Source: Mesaphorura yosii (lineage: Eukaryota; Arthropoda; Collembola; Poduromorpha; Tullbergiidae). From it: a DNA stretch of 64,000 nt. The position numbers were made by a program, and so were the translations under genes. The stretch is from contig WIXG01000001.1 in the NCBI GenBank assembly GCA_009869945.1, forward strand, positions 186,001-250,000. The letters run 5' to 3'. Below the pieces are notes generated by a model that saw only the letters and a list, made by a program, of their open reading frames with translations, did not search any database and had not been told where the DNA came from. Below are positions 36,693 through 49,000 of this stretch, piece after piece (position 1 is the stretch's first letter; each line of letters starts with the position of its first letter).

Positions 36693-38091
36693 ATGAAAAT
36701 GAGCAGAAGTAGAGCTCTTGTTCAGAAAATCCGCTCCAGATTCTTCGAGCAGGATGAAGAATTATCCGACAAGGAAGAGGCTCATCGAGCGCAATGCTAC
36801 CTGATTGAGTACGCGCACTTCTTTGGGTTCCTCCCGTACCGATTCGACCTTCGGCACTCGTGGGTGAACGATGTCGAGGCGAAGTGGGACATCCTCCGCT
36901 GGAAGGTTACCATCACTATCGCGGTGCTGCTGAAAGCCGCTTTGCTAGTCCAGGTCGGCCTCGACTTCCAAAATGGGGAGCTGGATCTTATGTCAGCGAA
37001 CGGAATGTTGAAGACGTTCTTCACAATCTTGCTCGCGTTCTCTTCTCTCCTGCATGTTATGACCAGCATCAAGCGTTCCGACATTCCAAGACTCATAAAC
37101 AGCAACCATCTCTACTCAGACATGTACAAAGGTACGTCAGCCATTTGTCACGCAAATTAATTGGGAACTGTTTTTGCATTGTTTTCCATTCCAGAGAATT
37201 ATGATCGGAACAAAGGCAAAATGTACCAGCTTCAGATTCTGAATCGAGTCATGAAGGTCTTCTTTTTTACGCTGGTGGCATGGACTTTCAGTACTGTTCC
37301 GGTTTATTTGGCCCGCTGCGAGTTTCATCTCCTGTCCAGCATCATCCCGATGTGTACCCAAGTCGGGGGCAAAGATGGGGAGAAGTATCAGACCATACAC
37401 GGTGACACGGGACTCGGTCTCCGCATGGTGTACTCGCTGCTGCAATTCCTGGTCGCAACCGACATGATAGGCGCTTGCTTCATCTACATTGCGTTCGCGA
37501 TGCCCTGCATTTTTGTTGGACTGGACATCATGAAGGAGTTGACGTAAGTTAACTCCTCTTTGGCATTTGGCTGCGTCACCTTTTTGTTCAAGTGGTTTGA
37601 ATCAGGTATTCTAATTTTGTAGATCAATGGAAGAAACAGAAAAGACCAACGCTCTACTCCGAACAAACCACCACTGGTTCCTGAATTATCGCTGCTGTCA
37701 ACTGCTGACAATTAACGTGAACGCATGTCTGTCCACACTAATGCCCATCGTGATTTCGGGATTTGTTACTCTGATCGTGGCATCAAACTACGTGATTCTG
37801 AATATGGTCTCAAACATCGACATCTTCACTGTGTGCGCAGTGGTCAACATATTCTTGCTGGGGTTTCTATTCGTGACGCTAGACGAAGGAGCAAAATTTT
37901 GCGAATTGTCCAAGACGGCTCTGACCAGGAGAAAGACGATCATTTCTGGCGAGTACTGGTCGAGGTACATCAATGGTTTCGCTCCTATCTCAGTCGAAAT
38001 CGGTTCATTTCAGGGGCTGGACAAGAGTAGTTGGCCCACGGTCGTTTCTGCCATCATTGATTATACCATCTCGCTTGTCTTGGCGTTTTAA
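36693..38091 (+). CDS. Gustatory-receptor-like seven-transmembrane protein
   Basis: A likely chemoreceptor of the insect-type gustatory receptor family (ligand-gated channels with an intracellular N-terminus). Exons: 36693-37131, 37195-37543, 37623-38091 (418 aa, typical for the family). A cytosolic, charged N-terminus is followed by about seven hydrophobic segments, including TITIAVLLKAALLVQVGL, KVFFFTLVAWTFSTVPVYL, AFAMPCIFVGL, PIVISGFVTLIVASNYVI and FTVCAVVNIFLLGFLFV. The last segment ends AIIDYTISLVLAF at the C-terminus, comparable to the TYxxxLxQF signature of gustatory receptor helix 7. Sequence divergence in this family is high, so the assignment rests on topology, length and the C-terminal motif. 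It could instead be a lineage-specific membrane family. Two ATGs lie close together; I used the first (36693). AATAAA at 38255-38260. Confidence 0.6.
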
Positions 38092-38560
38092 TTGCATAAT
38101 TCACGCTCTTCTCCTGAAGATGTTTATCACTTCAAAAACCCCAAAACTGCCAACTGCTTCCTTCCTTAGTTATTTATGATATTGTAGTTTCGCGTGGCTC
38201 GTGTTGCTGTTATTCATGCACTGATGCAATTCTTTAGAATTGCAATTTACTGCTAATAAAGACCCCATTAAGGAACATTGCGTACGGCAGAAACCCTTGT
38301 ATGCCTGTGAAGGCTTGAATTTATGGACCTTTTGCGTAAGAAACAAAAAATCTGTACTTTCTGGCGACGTTTACATTTCTACGGTTTGCTTTTGTGTTGT
38401 ACCAGTGGATTGAATCATCATATCATCAGGTAATCATGCATCAGTTCAGTTATTCAGTGGCTTAGTGGTTATTCAGTCATTGGACAGTAGCGTGTAAGGT
38501 GTAACAATAAAATGTCCAATATTGGGCATCAACTCCGTAAATTCTGGAAGAGTTGGAAGA
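38092..38560. other. Intergenic region between the receptor gene and cyclin H
   Basis: 469 bp in tandem orientation. The first part is the 3'UTR of the receptor gene with its poly(A) signal at 38255-38260. The rest should hold the cyclin H promoter and leader. Imperfect repeats of TTCAGT near 38440-38480 are the only texture seen. Confidence 0.45.
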
Positions 38561-39830
38561 ATGTTTGCTACTAGTACGCACAAGCATAACTGGATTTTTG
38601 CTGATAAGGAAGTGCTCAACAGAATTCGAAAGAAATGCCTCGACGGCTATGTTCAAACGTTTAAAGGAAACAGAACGGTAAGTTTTGTAATCATGTTTAA
38701 ATATACCGAGTGCGAATAAACTGAAGTTAAGTGACTAGAGGATTCAACTGATCAGGATCCTGAAGCCAAATTCCATTTCCTGACGGATGATGAAGAGATC
38801 AAAGTTCAGGCCTTTTTCGAAAGAGAGCTGAATGAATTCTGTGCTGAATTCACACCAAAACTGCCCAGAAGTGTCGTCGAAACAGCGATTCACTACTACA
38901 AAAGGTTTTACTTGCATCATTCTGTAATGGACTATCATCCGAAAGAGATCGGGTAAGAAATCAAAATTTTACTAAGAGATACTGAACAAAATGTTAATCG
39001 TCCCAATTTTCAGGTACACTTGCACGTATCTGGCATGCAAAATTGAAGAATTTAATTTATCTTTGTCAAAATTCATCATGCCGAACATTCCAGGCAAGGT
39101 TGAAGAGAAGATGAAAATTGAAGAAATTATTCTCGAGCAAGAAATGCTTCTGATGGAAACAATGAGGTTTCAGTTCAAAGTTCACAGTTCGTTTGATGCC
39201 GCTGACACAATTTTGGATAATATTAAGGCCAATGGACAGACACTTGAGATTAATTTCGACGTTGATGATATGGGGCAACATGTTGAGCGCTTCTTGGAGT
39301 ATTCCTTGCTTACCGACGTACCACTTTTGTTTACTCCACCACAGGTATGGGCAATATTATCCGGGTGTAGTCACTTTCAGTTCAATGTGCCTTTCTTTCT
39401 CAGATTGCTTTAGCCGCAGTTTTGCACGGTGCTTTGAAAATAAGCAAGAACGGGACTTTGGATTCCTACGTATCGAAAATCATTGCAAAAGAAAACGAGG
39501 CTGATCTACGAACAATTACTCGCTGCATTAAAAGTAACAATATTTCTCGCTTGATTTGATTTCGTTGGAAAGTATCTGTACTCCCCGTTTCTTCCATAGG
39601 AATTCGAAATTACGTAAACAGGCGCATGAAGGAAACCGAGATGAAGGATTTGGGGTACATAGAGCCCAAGTTGAAGCTTTGCCGCAATGAAAAGAATAAC
39701 CCGTACAGTAAAGAGTAAGTCCAGCCCCAGCTTGTGCAGTCGAAATTGAACGCTTTGCAAGTATATTTAATTAACTTCTTAATTGTACAGGTACAAACCT
39801 CATGGCGAGGATAGTGACGAAGAGTTTTAG
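38561..39830 (+). CDS. CCNH: Cyclin H
   Basis: Regulatory subunit of the CDK-activating kinase (CDK7-cyclin H-MAT1), which activates cell-cycle CDKs and, in TFIIH, phosphorylates the RNA polymerase II tail. Exons: 38561-38677, 38756-38952, 39014-39344, 39404-39533, 39600-39714, 39791-39830 (309 aa; human 323). It starts MFATSTHKHNWIFADKE, similar to the family N-terminus. The first cyclin fold contains LPRSVVETAIHYYKRFYL, SVMDYHPKEI and the TYLACKIEEFN helix. The second fold contains TDVPLLFTPPQIALAAVL. The C-terminal helix (RIRNYVNRRMKETE) leads to an acidic EDSDEEF end, comparable to the acidic C-terminus in human. An upstream in-frame TTG is not a plausible start. AATAAA at 39911-39916. 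It contributes to the same transcription machinery as RPB3, the next gene, 18 kb away. Confidence 0.95.
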
Positions 39831-42800
39831 CATGTGCGCGTGACAAATTATCAGTTTAGGCGTATGCTAAAGGAAACTGGGCGTCGTTACTAAAAAGGAG
39901 ATTTTTTTAAAATAAATAATGACTGAAGAAGACACCTTATAATTTCTTTAATTATTTCGTTAACTCTCTTCTTTGAAAAGACTTACTCATATTACTTAAA
40001 TTATGAATCCTTTTACGTTTTAATAAACTTCTTTAAAATTTAATCACAGGAAGTTGTGCACGCGACTTGTCAATATCGATTTCTGAAGGCAAACTCTGAA
40101 AAGCGCAAAGTCTCCAACCGATGCTGCTGTCATGTCCTTAAGATTTCATGTCGTTACTTCAAGCCGTGAGATGCTGCGATTCAACGTGTTACGAGGTCGG
40201 CGGTTAAAAGAGCACTGCATTTTAAGAATACTCCAGCGAACATTTCATTTTCAGTGCCCCTTTTGCTTCGGCTTGACACTGACAATGAGTGGACGCCGCG
40301 AAAGGCTGAGAGTTCGCTTTGAAGTTTTTCCTTAACAATGTCATTGAAGATTGTTACATTGTTAGCCGTTGGCCTTCTTCATTCTTTCAGCGTACGAGTG
40401 ACAACGACCAACGACACTTGACGATTTTCTTAACCAAGACAAGTTTCAAGTTTGGTCTTTGTCGAAGGAAGGGAAGCCGAAATATTTTCCCATTTTCACT
40501 TTCTAGAGTTGTGCCGTTTCAAGCTTCAGTTGGCGGAATGTACCAGTGGAGAGCGATAAAAAAGCAAAAATTGAATCCCTGCTCGAATGTTAAAAGAAAC
40601 GTTGACCCCAATCGCCAAATCTACAAGCATTATTTCGTATTTTTATGACATTAACGCGGTAGACATTCCAAGCCCAAACCAAGAACTACGAAAGAACGAA
40701 AACGAGAGATTGTAGTTCACGCAACAGATTGAATTTTTTGCAGTACCTCTGTGTGTATAGGCACAAAATATCAAATGTGAATCCCAATGGGTCCAATTTA
40801 TTTTTATTTCCTATTTTGCACAAACTAAAGTCAGTAGCCCGATAAATTATGACAAGCAATAGGTAAACTTCCATAATTCACACAGAGGTACCTCACGCCG
40901 AAACTTTGGATACATCTTGTACGATATGAGCATTAAAAGGAGAAAAAGCAAAGGGCAGGAGGATTTGTCAAATGAGACGTAATGCTTGTTGTCCATGTGT
41001 GACCCACATATTTTTGTAATGTACATAGTGATAACTATTTTACAGGATCTACCGTATTGCGTTCTAGTTTCTTTACTCTAACTTCTCCAGCAGCACTTTG
41101 TACATCATTGTCTTTCGGTTAACATTAATAATTATTTAAGAAATGGGCTTCATCTCGTAATACAGTCATAGGTCACAGCGTAGAATGAATCTAGAAGGGA
41201 TGGCGATGCGGCGAAAACGAATACAAACAGCAAATCGAGCTAAATTACACTTCACTCACCAGGCAGATCCCACCTTCGCCATGTTGAATTTAGAAACGTA
41301 ATCATAGCCTCAAGAAATGAGTTTGTATTCATGCCGTCCTTGTGGGCCGAGAAGGGAGCAAGATTTATGCTAAATGCGTACTGTAATGCAATATACACCC
41401 CAATGCGAGGCAACAATGGACTTAGACACCCTTCCTTTACACCACAGAACGCAGATCTAATAATATTAAATATGATCTCAATTCCCTTACAAGTCCAATT
41501 TGGTCTGAGTGCTTTCCCCTCATAATTCAAAACATACAAGCACGAGTACGAGACCTTGATAAATACTCGGATCGCGTATCGCGTTAGAGACAAACGGAGA
41601 GCCACACTCCGATCCGAAATCTTCATCCCTTATTTTTCTTCTGGCTATACTTTGCGATGCGGTTTTATTATCCTCCACGTATGGGGCTCCGACACGAAGA
41701 AATACGCGGACCTGTCATTTTGCGTGCTTTACGTCTGTGGATTACAGAAATAATAAACTTGTTTAATTTTGTTAATGTGAGGGACTTGATCTTGATCCTG
41801 CATCCGAGTGCGCATGGCCTGTCCCTCTCCATTATAATGTAAGGTGATACTCTTATCTTTTATTAACGTAGTAAAATTTGCCCTCGAGCAATTGAGGGCA
41901 AAATTTCTGTAAATATGATTTGATTTGCATTAACATATTTCCATTGTGCTGAGTGAGTTGGCGTAATTCGTTATATTTTTGGAACAACACATTAAGCTCA
42001 ACTACGGAGACTTTTTAGCCATTTCATGAAGGTAATGTCTCAAGCCTTCAACCTTCAAATGATTCCCCGGCATCAGCTTCTGCAGCTCGCAATTTCTTCC
42101 ACCCGAATTCCGACGCCGACGGCGTGTCGTCAGCTGGCGCAATTCCGATTTCGATTCTTCTCCCCTTTCTTCACAAATCTCACCGTCGTCAGCTCAATCC
42201 GATGCGAGTGTAGCGATGATCAATCGATACTCGATAGACCAACATTACGACTGCAGCGTGGAACTGGAAACATTCGCGCTCAATTCGAATGGATAAAATC
42301 ACAGTTGCAGTTGCATTCTCAAGAAGAAGTCGACGGGAGACAATAACACAAAGAAGAAGAAAACCCGACCAACCGACAAAGACTTTCTTCATTTCCGTTG
42401 TTTCCCATTCAATAATGGGAAGAATGCACAATGCACTTCTTTTCTTTTGCCACTGCAGTGCTTCATATTGATTTTATTTAACAAGATATTTTCTATTGTC
42501 AAAATTGAACTTGAACATCATAAACGCAGTTCGTCGTGGGACCCGTTCACATTTGGCATTGGAATTATATGCGCGTAAATGCAAAGTGCATTTGCGGCAT
42601 TACCACAGTGACTGCAATTGTGACAATGGAGACTGCGACTGCGACTGAATTGGCTTTCTTAGAAAACGAATTCGATTGCTATCGGATGCAGACTGCATTA
42701 CGAGCGGAGAATGCGAATGCAAATGCAGAATAATGGAAATGCATTATGCAAGTCGCACCTGAACAAACTGGTCGTATGTTTTTATTAACAGAAAGACGTA

Positions 42801-45800
42801 GAGACTTAAAATATGAGCGAGGGTGAAAGCTCAGCGAACACTGCGCAATTCACATAAGCTACATATATGACATTCACATAATTCACATTCACATGTTGCA
42901 ACGCAAGGCGACGGTTTTCTGGAATAAAATGTCTTTATATGCAAGCAAAATACGTCGTGACCTTTCCTTTCAGCCACTTGCCCGACGTGTTATTCGCCTG
43001 GGTCTTGAAAGCTGATGCGAGGTGTGAATAAAAGGCTAATATTTCATGTCACTGTCAAAAATCCAAATTGAAACATTATTCAGTGCCTTTGTGTGTGCCG
43101 GCGATAGTGTCAGATTGATTTCGATTCCCGTTGCACTGGGAAGAAGAGCGAAAATTGCACCAAATCTCAAGTCATGTACTGACAACGCGTGCGTGAGTAC
43201 TTAATTAAACATTAAACGAAGATATATGTCCCAGATTCGAGCTCTATCGACTAAAAAATGACTTGTGCCACTTTATGCCTGCCTAAATTTGGGACTAGAA
43301 CTAAAACAAATAATGGCATAATGAATTCAATTAACCAGGAGGCATGTCGTACAAAGCTATCAAACAAAGAAAACAAAGGACATTATTCCAACCTACTTTC
43401 TCCTGACACATGTCTCATGTCTCCGGGCCTGAAATGGCACTGACTCAAGTTCTTGGCACTTGGAATTGAGTTCGTCGTTCGTTGTTTTAACTGTGCTGAT
43501 CACAGACGTTGTCTTTGTCTTAAGTGGTTCACATTCACAGATTGCAGTCTTAGAACATTGCAGCCCGTAGACATAAAGTGTACAATTTGGCCTCAACAAA
43601 AGATTGAAGCAGTAATTGAATTAAGTGCTCCATTGTCATTGTGCAAGGCTGGCGAGGCGAGTGTCTTTCTGCAACGTGGGGTACACGCACCAGTGCCCGC
43701 TCTCTTGTACCGTTCCCGGTTCTGGTCGATCTCTTTATTTAGATGAAAGGAATAACAGAGTGGAATCTAATGGAGTTCCATATGTTAATGTCAACAGTTT
43801 TCTCAATTGACATTATTCTAGTCGCTTTTATATTCTTCTGCTGCAAGAGTCCTACAGTGTTGCCTGCCGTAAATTCTCTGCCTGAATTCACAACATAAGA
43901 TGATACGCATGTAGTTTGAAACTGTAAGTGGATCCAAATTATCAAGCCCACGTCCAACAATTATCAACATCAGATGACAAAGTTTTGCTTAGGGTTTCCA
44001 ACATACCTTTGAGGTCTCATTGTTGAAGTCCCATTCATTTGTTAATAGGACATTCCAATCCGAGTACACGATTTCAAACATTTCCATACTCCAGTTCCTA
44101 ATTTCTAGCTCGCCTCCGTGTCCCAAAGAATGAAAAAGAAAATCTTTTGATCCGTAATTCATTCACCAAGATTTCATTGTCGGGCATTGACACAACTTTT
44201 CACCGTCAACATCCTCATCAAAGGAAACTTATTTTTGTTTGTCATCTTTGCTGTCAGGACTTACAAAAGAAATTTTGCACCAGCTCAAAGAGCCGAAAGA
44301 ACTCTAAAACTGCAAAGTGTCGTAGTCGTCGGTCGTCATTTGACTGCGTTCAAAAGTGACTTGGCGTTAATAATAATGCTTATCGCTCGGTGCCAATTCA
44401 ACGACGAACAAAGCAAAACTTTTCTCATCAAGCCATCATTACGGTAAGACATTGCGCACAACTCGGGACTAATCCATAAATAAATCATTTCCATTGTTTC
44501 GGCGCTGGCAATCAGAAAGAAGGCTTTCACTCCTAATTTTCTTTTGATCTATAATGCATGTAGTCTCGGTGTGAACATATTCATCAAAACTTAATTGATT
44601 GCGTTTTGAATCGACAACGCTGGAGTGAAAGCGCTTAATTTCGTCGAGCTCGCTTTATTAACTTTTTGTAAATTCAGTCTACACCTTCAAGAAGTATGGA
44701 CCGACACTTTTGAAAAAAAGGAAGCTTTTAATATCCAATGCCGATAGTATTGGATCCTTAAAATTGCAAGATGTCGCACTGGAACTTCTCCCTTGACATG
44801 ACAAGGCATGGCGACATGGAAGCAGCGTTGCATTGGGCGTACAAAGCACAGGTGCACATGCGAGCGTCAAATCCGATCATAAATCAATATCTCGAGTAAT
44901 TTATTTCCTTGAGCGAAAGAAGCTGCGAGCGTCTTGTGTCTGAGTTAGCCTCACGAGTCACGATAAAGCACTGAACACCTTGTGCCAGCATTGCACTGCA
45001 AATAATCAATCAAAATTTGCTGAAATATTAATGCGCGTTGACGGAAACATAAAACGAATCGCGAATCATCAGGCTGGTTAAAGGATTCGATTCCCATTTA
45101 CAACGAAGGCTCACCCCGACTCCGGCTTAGCCTTATCCTTTGAGAAACGAGAAGAAACTACCATGAAGATTAGAATGACGACTCTCCTTCAAAGTGATGA
45201 TAGGAAAGGAAATCAATCACTCAGATTTTTTTGCAACATTCGAGTAGTCAATCACTCGATTCTCCTGTGCTACCAGTGAAACTAATTGCGGTTTTATTGC
45301 TGTACTAAATATGGCGAAGTGAAGAGAGAAGGAATTTCTATTAATGAAGTTCGCCAATCCCAATTCTTGAATACTTTGATGAAGGTATTTATTATTCAAG
45401 ACTACTTTGCATTTAAAGTTATAAAACACTTCGCAATTTTTGGCGAATTGTTTTGATACTTCGGGGCAGCGTTGAATATTGCATATTTTAATATTATCAA
45501 CTATCAAGAAGCAGACTTCTTTCAGAATTTTGATAAGAATTTTTCTTTTCATCAGAAAGTTTCCACAATTCATGTTCCTGGCACGTGGCATGTGGCACAA
45601 GTTTCATTTCAACCGAAATACCATAAGACTTTAATGTAAACGCTCCGAATTTCTGAATAGCGCATTCTTGGAACTTTATAAGAATTTCAACAGAAAACTT
45701 CAATGGCCTAAATATTCAGTATTCATTTTTCAGACATGAATTCCAAATTGATTTTAATAGCTTTGAACAGTTGACCATCAAGTATGAACAGATATAGTGA

Positions 45801-46000
45801 GCAGAAGAGCCACAACATTCATGCCTAAACAAGAGACTGGTAACCGATGAAGTTGGACTTCTGCAAGATGAAGTTGTAAGCTCGAATAGCTCAGTGCGTC
45901 TTTTCTCTAAATTGCACTAAGCACTTAGGCCAAATTGGAATTGACACAGGCTTCATCTCAAACTCCGACCAGATCAATTTGCATAATATTATTGTCAGTT
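39831..46000. other. Gene-free interval, first part
   Basis: Beyond the cyclin H 3'UTR (to about 39930) I find no exon-like frame on either strand. Short repeated texture appears, such as CACATTCACATAATTCACATTCACATG around 42869-42895 and a block rich in TGCAAT, GCGACTGCGACTG and AATGC near 42570-42750. Octamers ATGCAAAT or ATTTGCAT occur at 41923-41930, 42717-42724 and 45977-45984. No terminal repeats, reverse-transcriptase motif or tRNA box pair seen. Confidence 0.5.
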
Positions 46001-49000
46001 ACTTCCAGTCTTGCCACTACCGTATTACTACTCCATTGTCCTCATATTCTTGTACTGGAAGCTATTTGTACCATTCCACACGCTGCACTCTTTTAGTTCA
46101 CAGAAGGAAGATCGGATACGTACATTTGCGACAACCACAAGCCGCAGGGTAGGCGAGGAGACGAGTCAGATTGGCAGATACTATTTTATTGTAGCATAAA
46201 AGTTTCAGGATTTCAGATGGATTTGGATTTTAGGAGAATGAAGCGTAAAGATGGACTGGATCGCAGTAAAAGTTGAGAATGAGGAATGCGAGCATAAAAG
46301 TTTTCGTTCGCATTATTTAATAAGTTACATGTCCAAGTACAAATGCAATGACAATGGACAAAGGAGTTTCATCCCCCAAGTCCGTTCATGTCCAGCGGAA
46401 CGTGCGTACAAAGGAAACATTTTCAAAAGTTTATTCAAGTGCACGGTACGCGTAAAAGGATAATAATGCAGTGGAAGTGAAAGTGATGAAATTGAGACCA
46501 GCATCCTTAACAGACTTGACAACAACAATAAGTGGATGGTACGCGAAACATTCCATTACTTTAATAAGATCTTCTCCCCAAGCCAAGATCTTGAGCACGA
46601 CCACAGCGAAGAAAAGAAAGTGAAGAGGCTCGGCTTGAAGCGAGCGAGGGAGCAATTCAATGACTTGTTACTTTGGACGGTGAACTTTTTAGAGCGGACA
46701 GTGGACGAATGAAGAATTCTCTGGGGAAACTCATTTTGTATTTATTTAACTGCATGATTCCTTTCCTTTGGCCAAGACCAAGACAAGTTTATTCTTTAAA
46801 CAAGTGCTCACTACGCCGTCGTCTGGTTGTTTGTTAAAATTCCCCTTCCAGGCCTCAAAGTACAACTTTTCTTTCATATCCTGTTAATAGTTTGGAGAAG
46901 AAATGTGGAAATGATGATTGTATGGGTGAAGAAATGATTCCGAGAAGAGTACCCGCAGGGAGCTTTAAAAGGAAAGGTAAAAAGGCGGCGTGCAGTTTCA
47001 CGGTTTTGTTGGCCTTATTGGAAATCACTCGTCAAGTGCAGCCACCTCCGCCTTCACTTTTGGGTTTGCTTTCTCTAATAAGGGTGGAAGAGTCCAAAGT
47101 CAAGGTTCCGAAGTATTCGAAGTTGACAGGGTAAACAGTGCGGCAAGTACCAATCTAAGTTGATGAATACTAAATTCTCCATTTGTATGAATGAGCGCAG
47201 CGCAGGTTTACTTCTGAGGTGGTCTTGACTCCGGAATTTAAGTTTGGCCAGGCCACATTCCATGAGTTCGATCGTGTGGGGAGAAAGTTGATACGCGAAT
47301 AACGAATTCATGATTCTTGTGGTTGTGTGGTCAGCGGGACGTTATTTACTTACCATTACTTGCACTTCTCTTGGGTATTATATCTTGGTACGGGCGACGT
47401 CGGCCTCCTGGTTAGAAGACAGTGCTCCCTGACAAAATGTGGGGACGATGTAGTTGACTGGCGCAGTCTAAAAGGCTGAAAATTCTCTTATGCAAGATGT
47501 ACAACGGGAGACTTGTGAATGTCCGTGCTGTGGTCCTCCCTTGTAGTGATGATACCCTGTAGATAAATTAAAAGAAATTGTCAATACTTAAAGTACTCGA
47601 TCGCTCGTGCGGATTAATTTAAGTGACTCGTCACTCGTCATCGTGACATCGAATCCACATCATTTCAGTAAGAGTCACAAAACTCTCTCGCTAAATACAG
47701 CTCATACAAAGTGAAAAGTTTTGGATCCATCCGCAAGCAAGTGAGAGGATGGAAACAAAAGGGCTCGAGTACTCCGGAACTCGTGCATTAAGATTAAAAG
47801 AAAAGTGACAATGCATCTGCTTACTGCTTATTCGTGGTATGAGTTCACAATCCACAAGAAATCATAAATGAAATACGGCACTTTCTCTTCTCTTCGCTCC
47901 ACAGCTTGTCTCCAGTTTCCATTTCCTTGTTCTTCAACCCGAACAAAAGTCGCGTGGAAATTCCTGAAATAAAAAGGCAATGGTACGGAAATCCTTATTC
48001 CTTTTATTCGTATTCTCTTTATCCGCCCAACTTATTCTCGTTTCTTTTACTGCGAACTGCAGCTTAACATGTAATTTATTCGCCGATATATTTCTTCTCG
48101 GCCGAACCGAACCCGCCGCGACAACGGCAACGCAATGTGCGCGTAATGCTTGTTACGTGAGTAGAAACGCAAGACAGGCAGTTAAGATCATCTTCACAAA
48201 CTTTTAAGAAACTTGCTCCTCTTGTTTTAGTACCGAGCTTTTATGCAATATGCATTTTATAGAGAAGATAAGACCAAGACAGCTGCACCGCCACTGCAAA
48301 GCCGCCTACTCTCGAGCGAACGCTCGGCAAATGGCAAATAAGATGCAATGGCAATGCAAAACGTACACTACGATGTAAGACGCGTTCCTGATCCTACCTT
48401 ACTTATTTTTACTACCAAAATTCAACATCCGGAATGTCTTCCGCAACAATGGCAATACTTTTCTCCTTCTTTTACTTTCGCCAGCGTCGATCTGGCAATA
48501 ACTGACTCGGCTTATGGTGGCTTTAAGGTCCATATTTGGACTTTTACTGTGATCTTTGCAATGACGCTACAAAACGAGAAAAGTTATGCCGAGAATTGTA
48601 AAGTCTAATGTAATATCTGATGCTTTGGAACCATTGCATACTAAACAAGCTGAGCAGGCCAAGAGAGCAAGAACGTTAAGCTATCGTTCACTGGTTTACT
48701 GTCTGTTACATTTGCCAAGATTCCAAAATTCAGTCAAGCCGGTAAAATTGTCTATCATCTTCAGCCTCTGTCAATCCATTTCTAGCATGACTTGATATTC
48801 AGATTCCGAGTGATCTCGAGCTTCAGAATGTGCAAGAAATGTGAAATCTTACGCCTTGTCTTGAACCAGCGCAAACGCATTAGCACTGTGCATTGCTCAT
48901 AAGTACTTGTCTTTCTACGTGCGTGAGTGCAGTGGCAGACGTAATATTTCAATATGACTGTGCTGACAGGGTGCTATGAAATATTAGCTTTTTATTTGCA

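Noticed and set aside
45075-45100. GGATTCGATTCCC, similar to a tRNA B box
   Set aside because: No A box at the right distance and no acceptor stem pairing around it.
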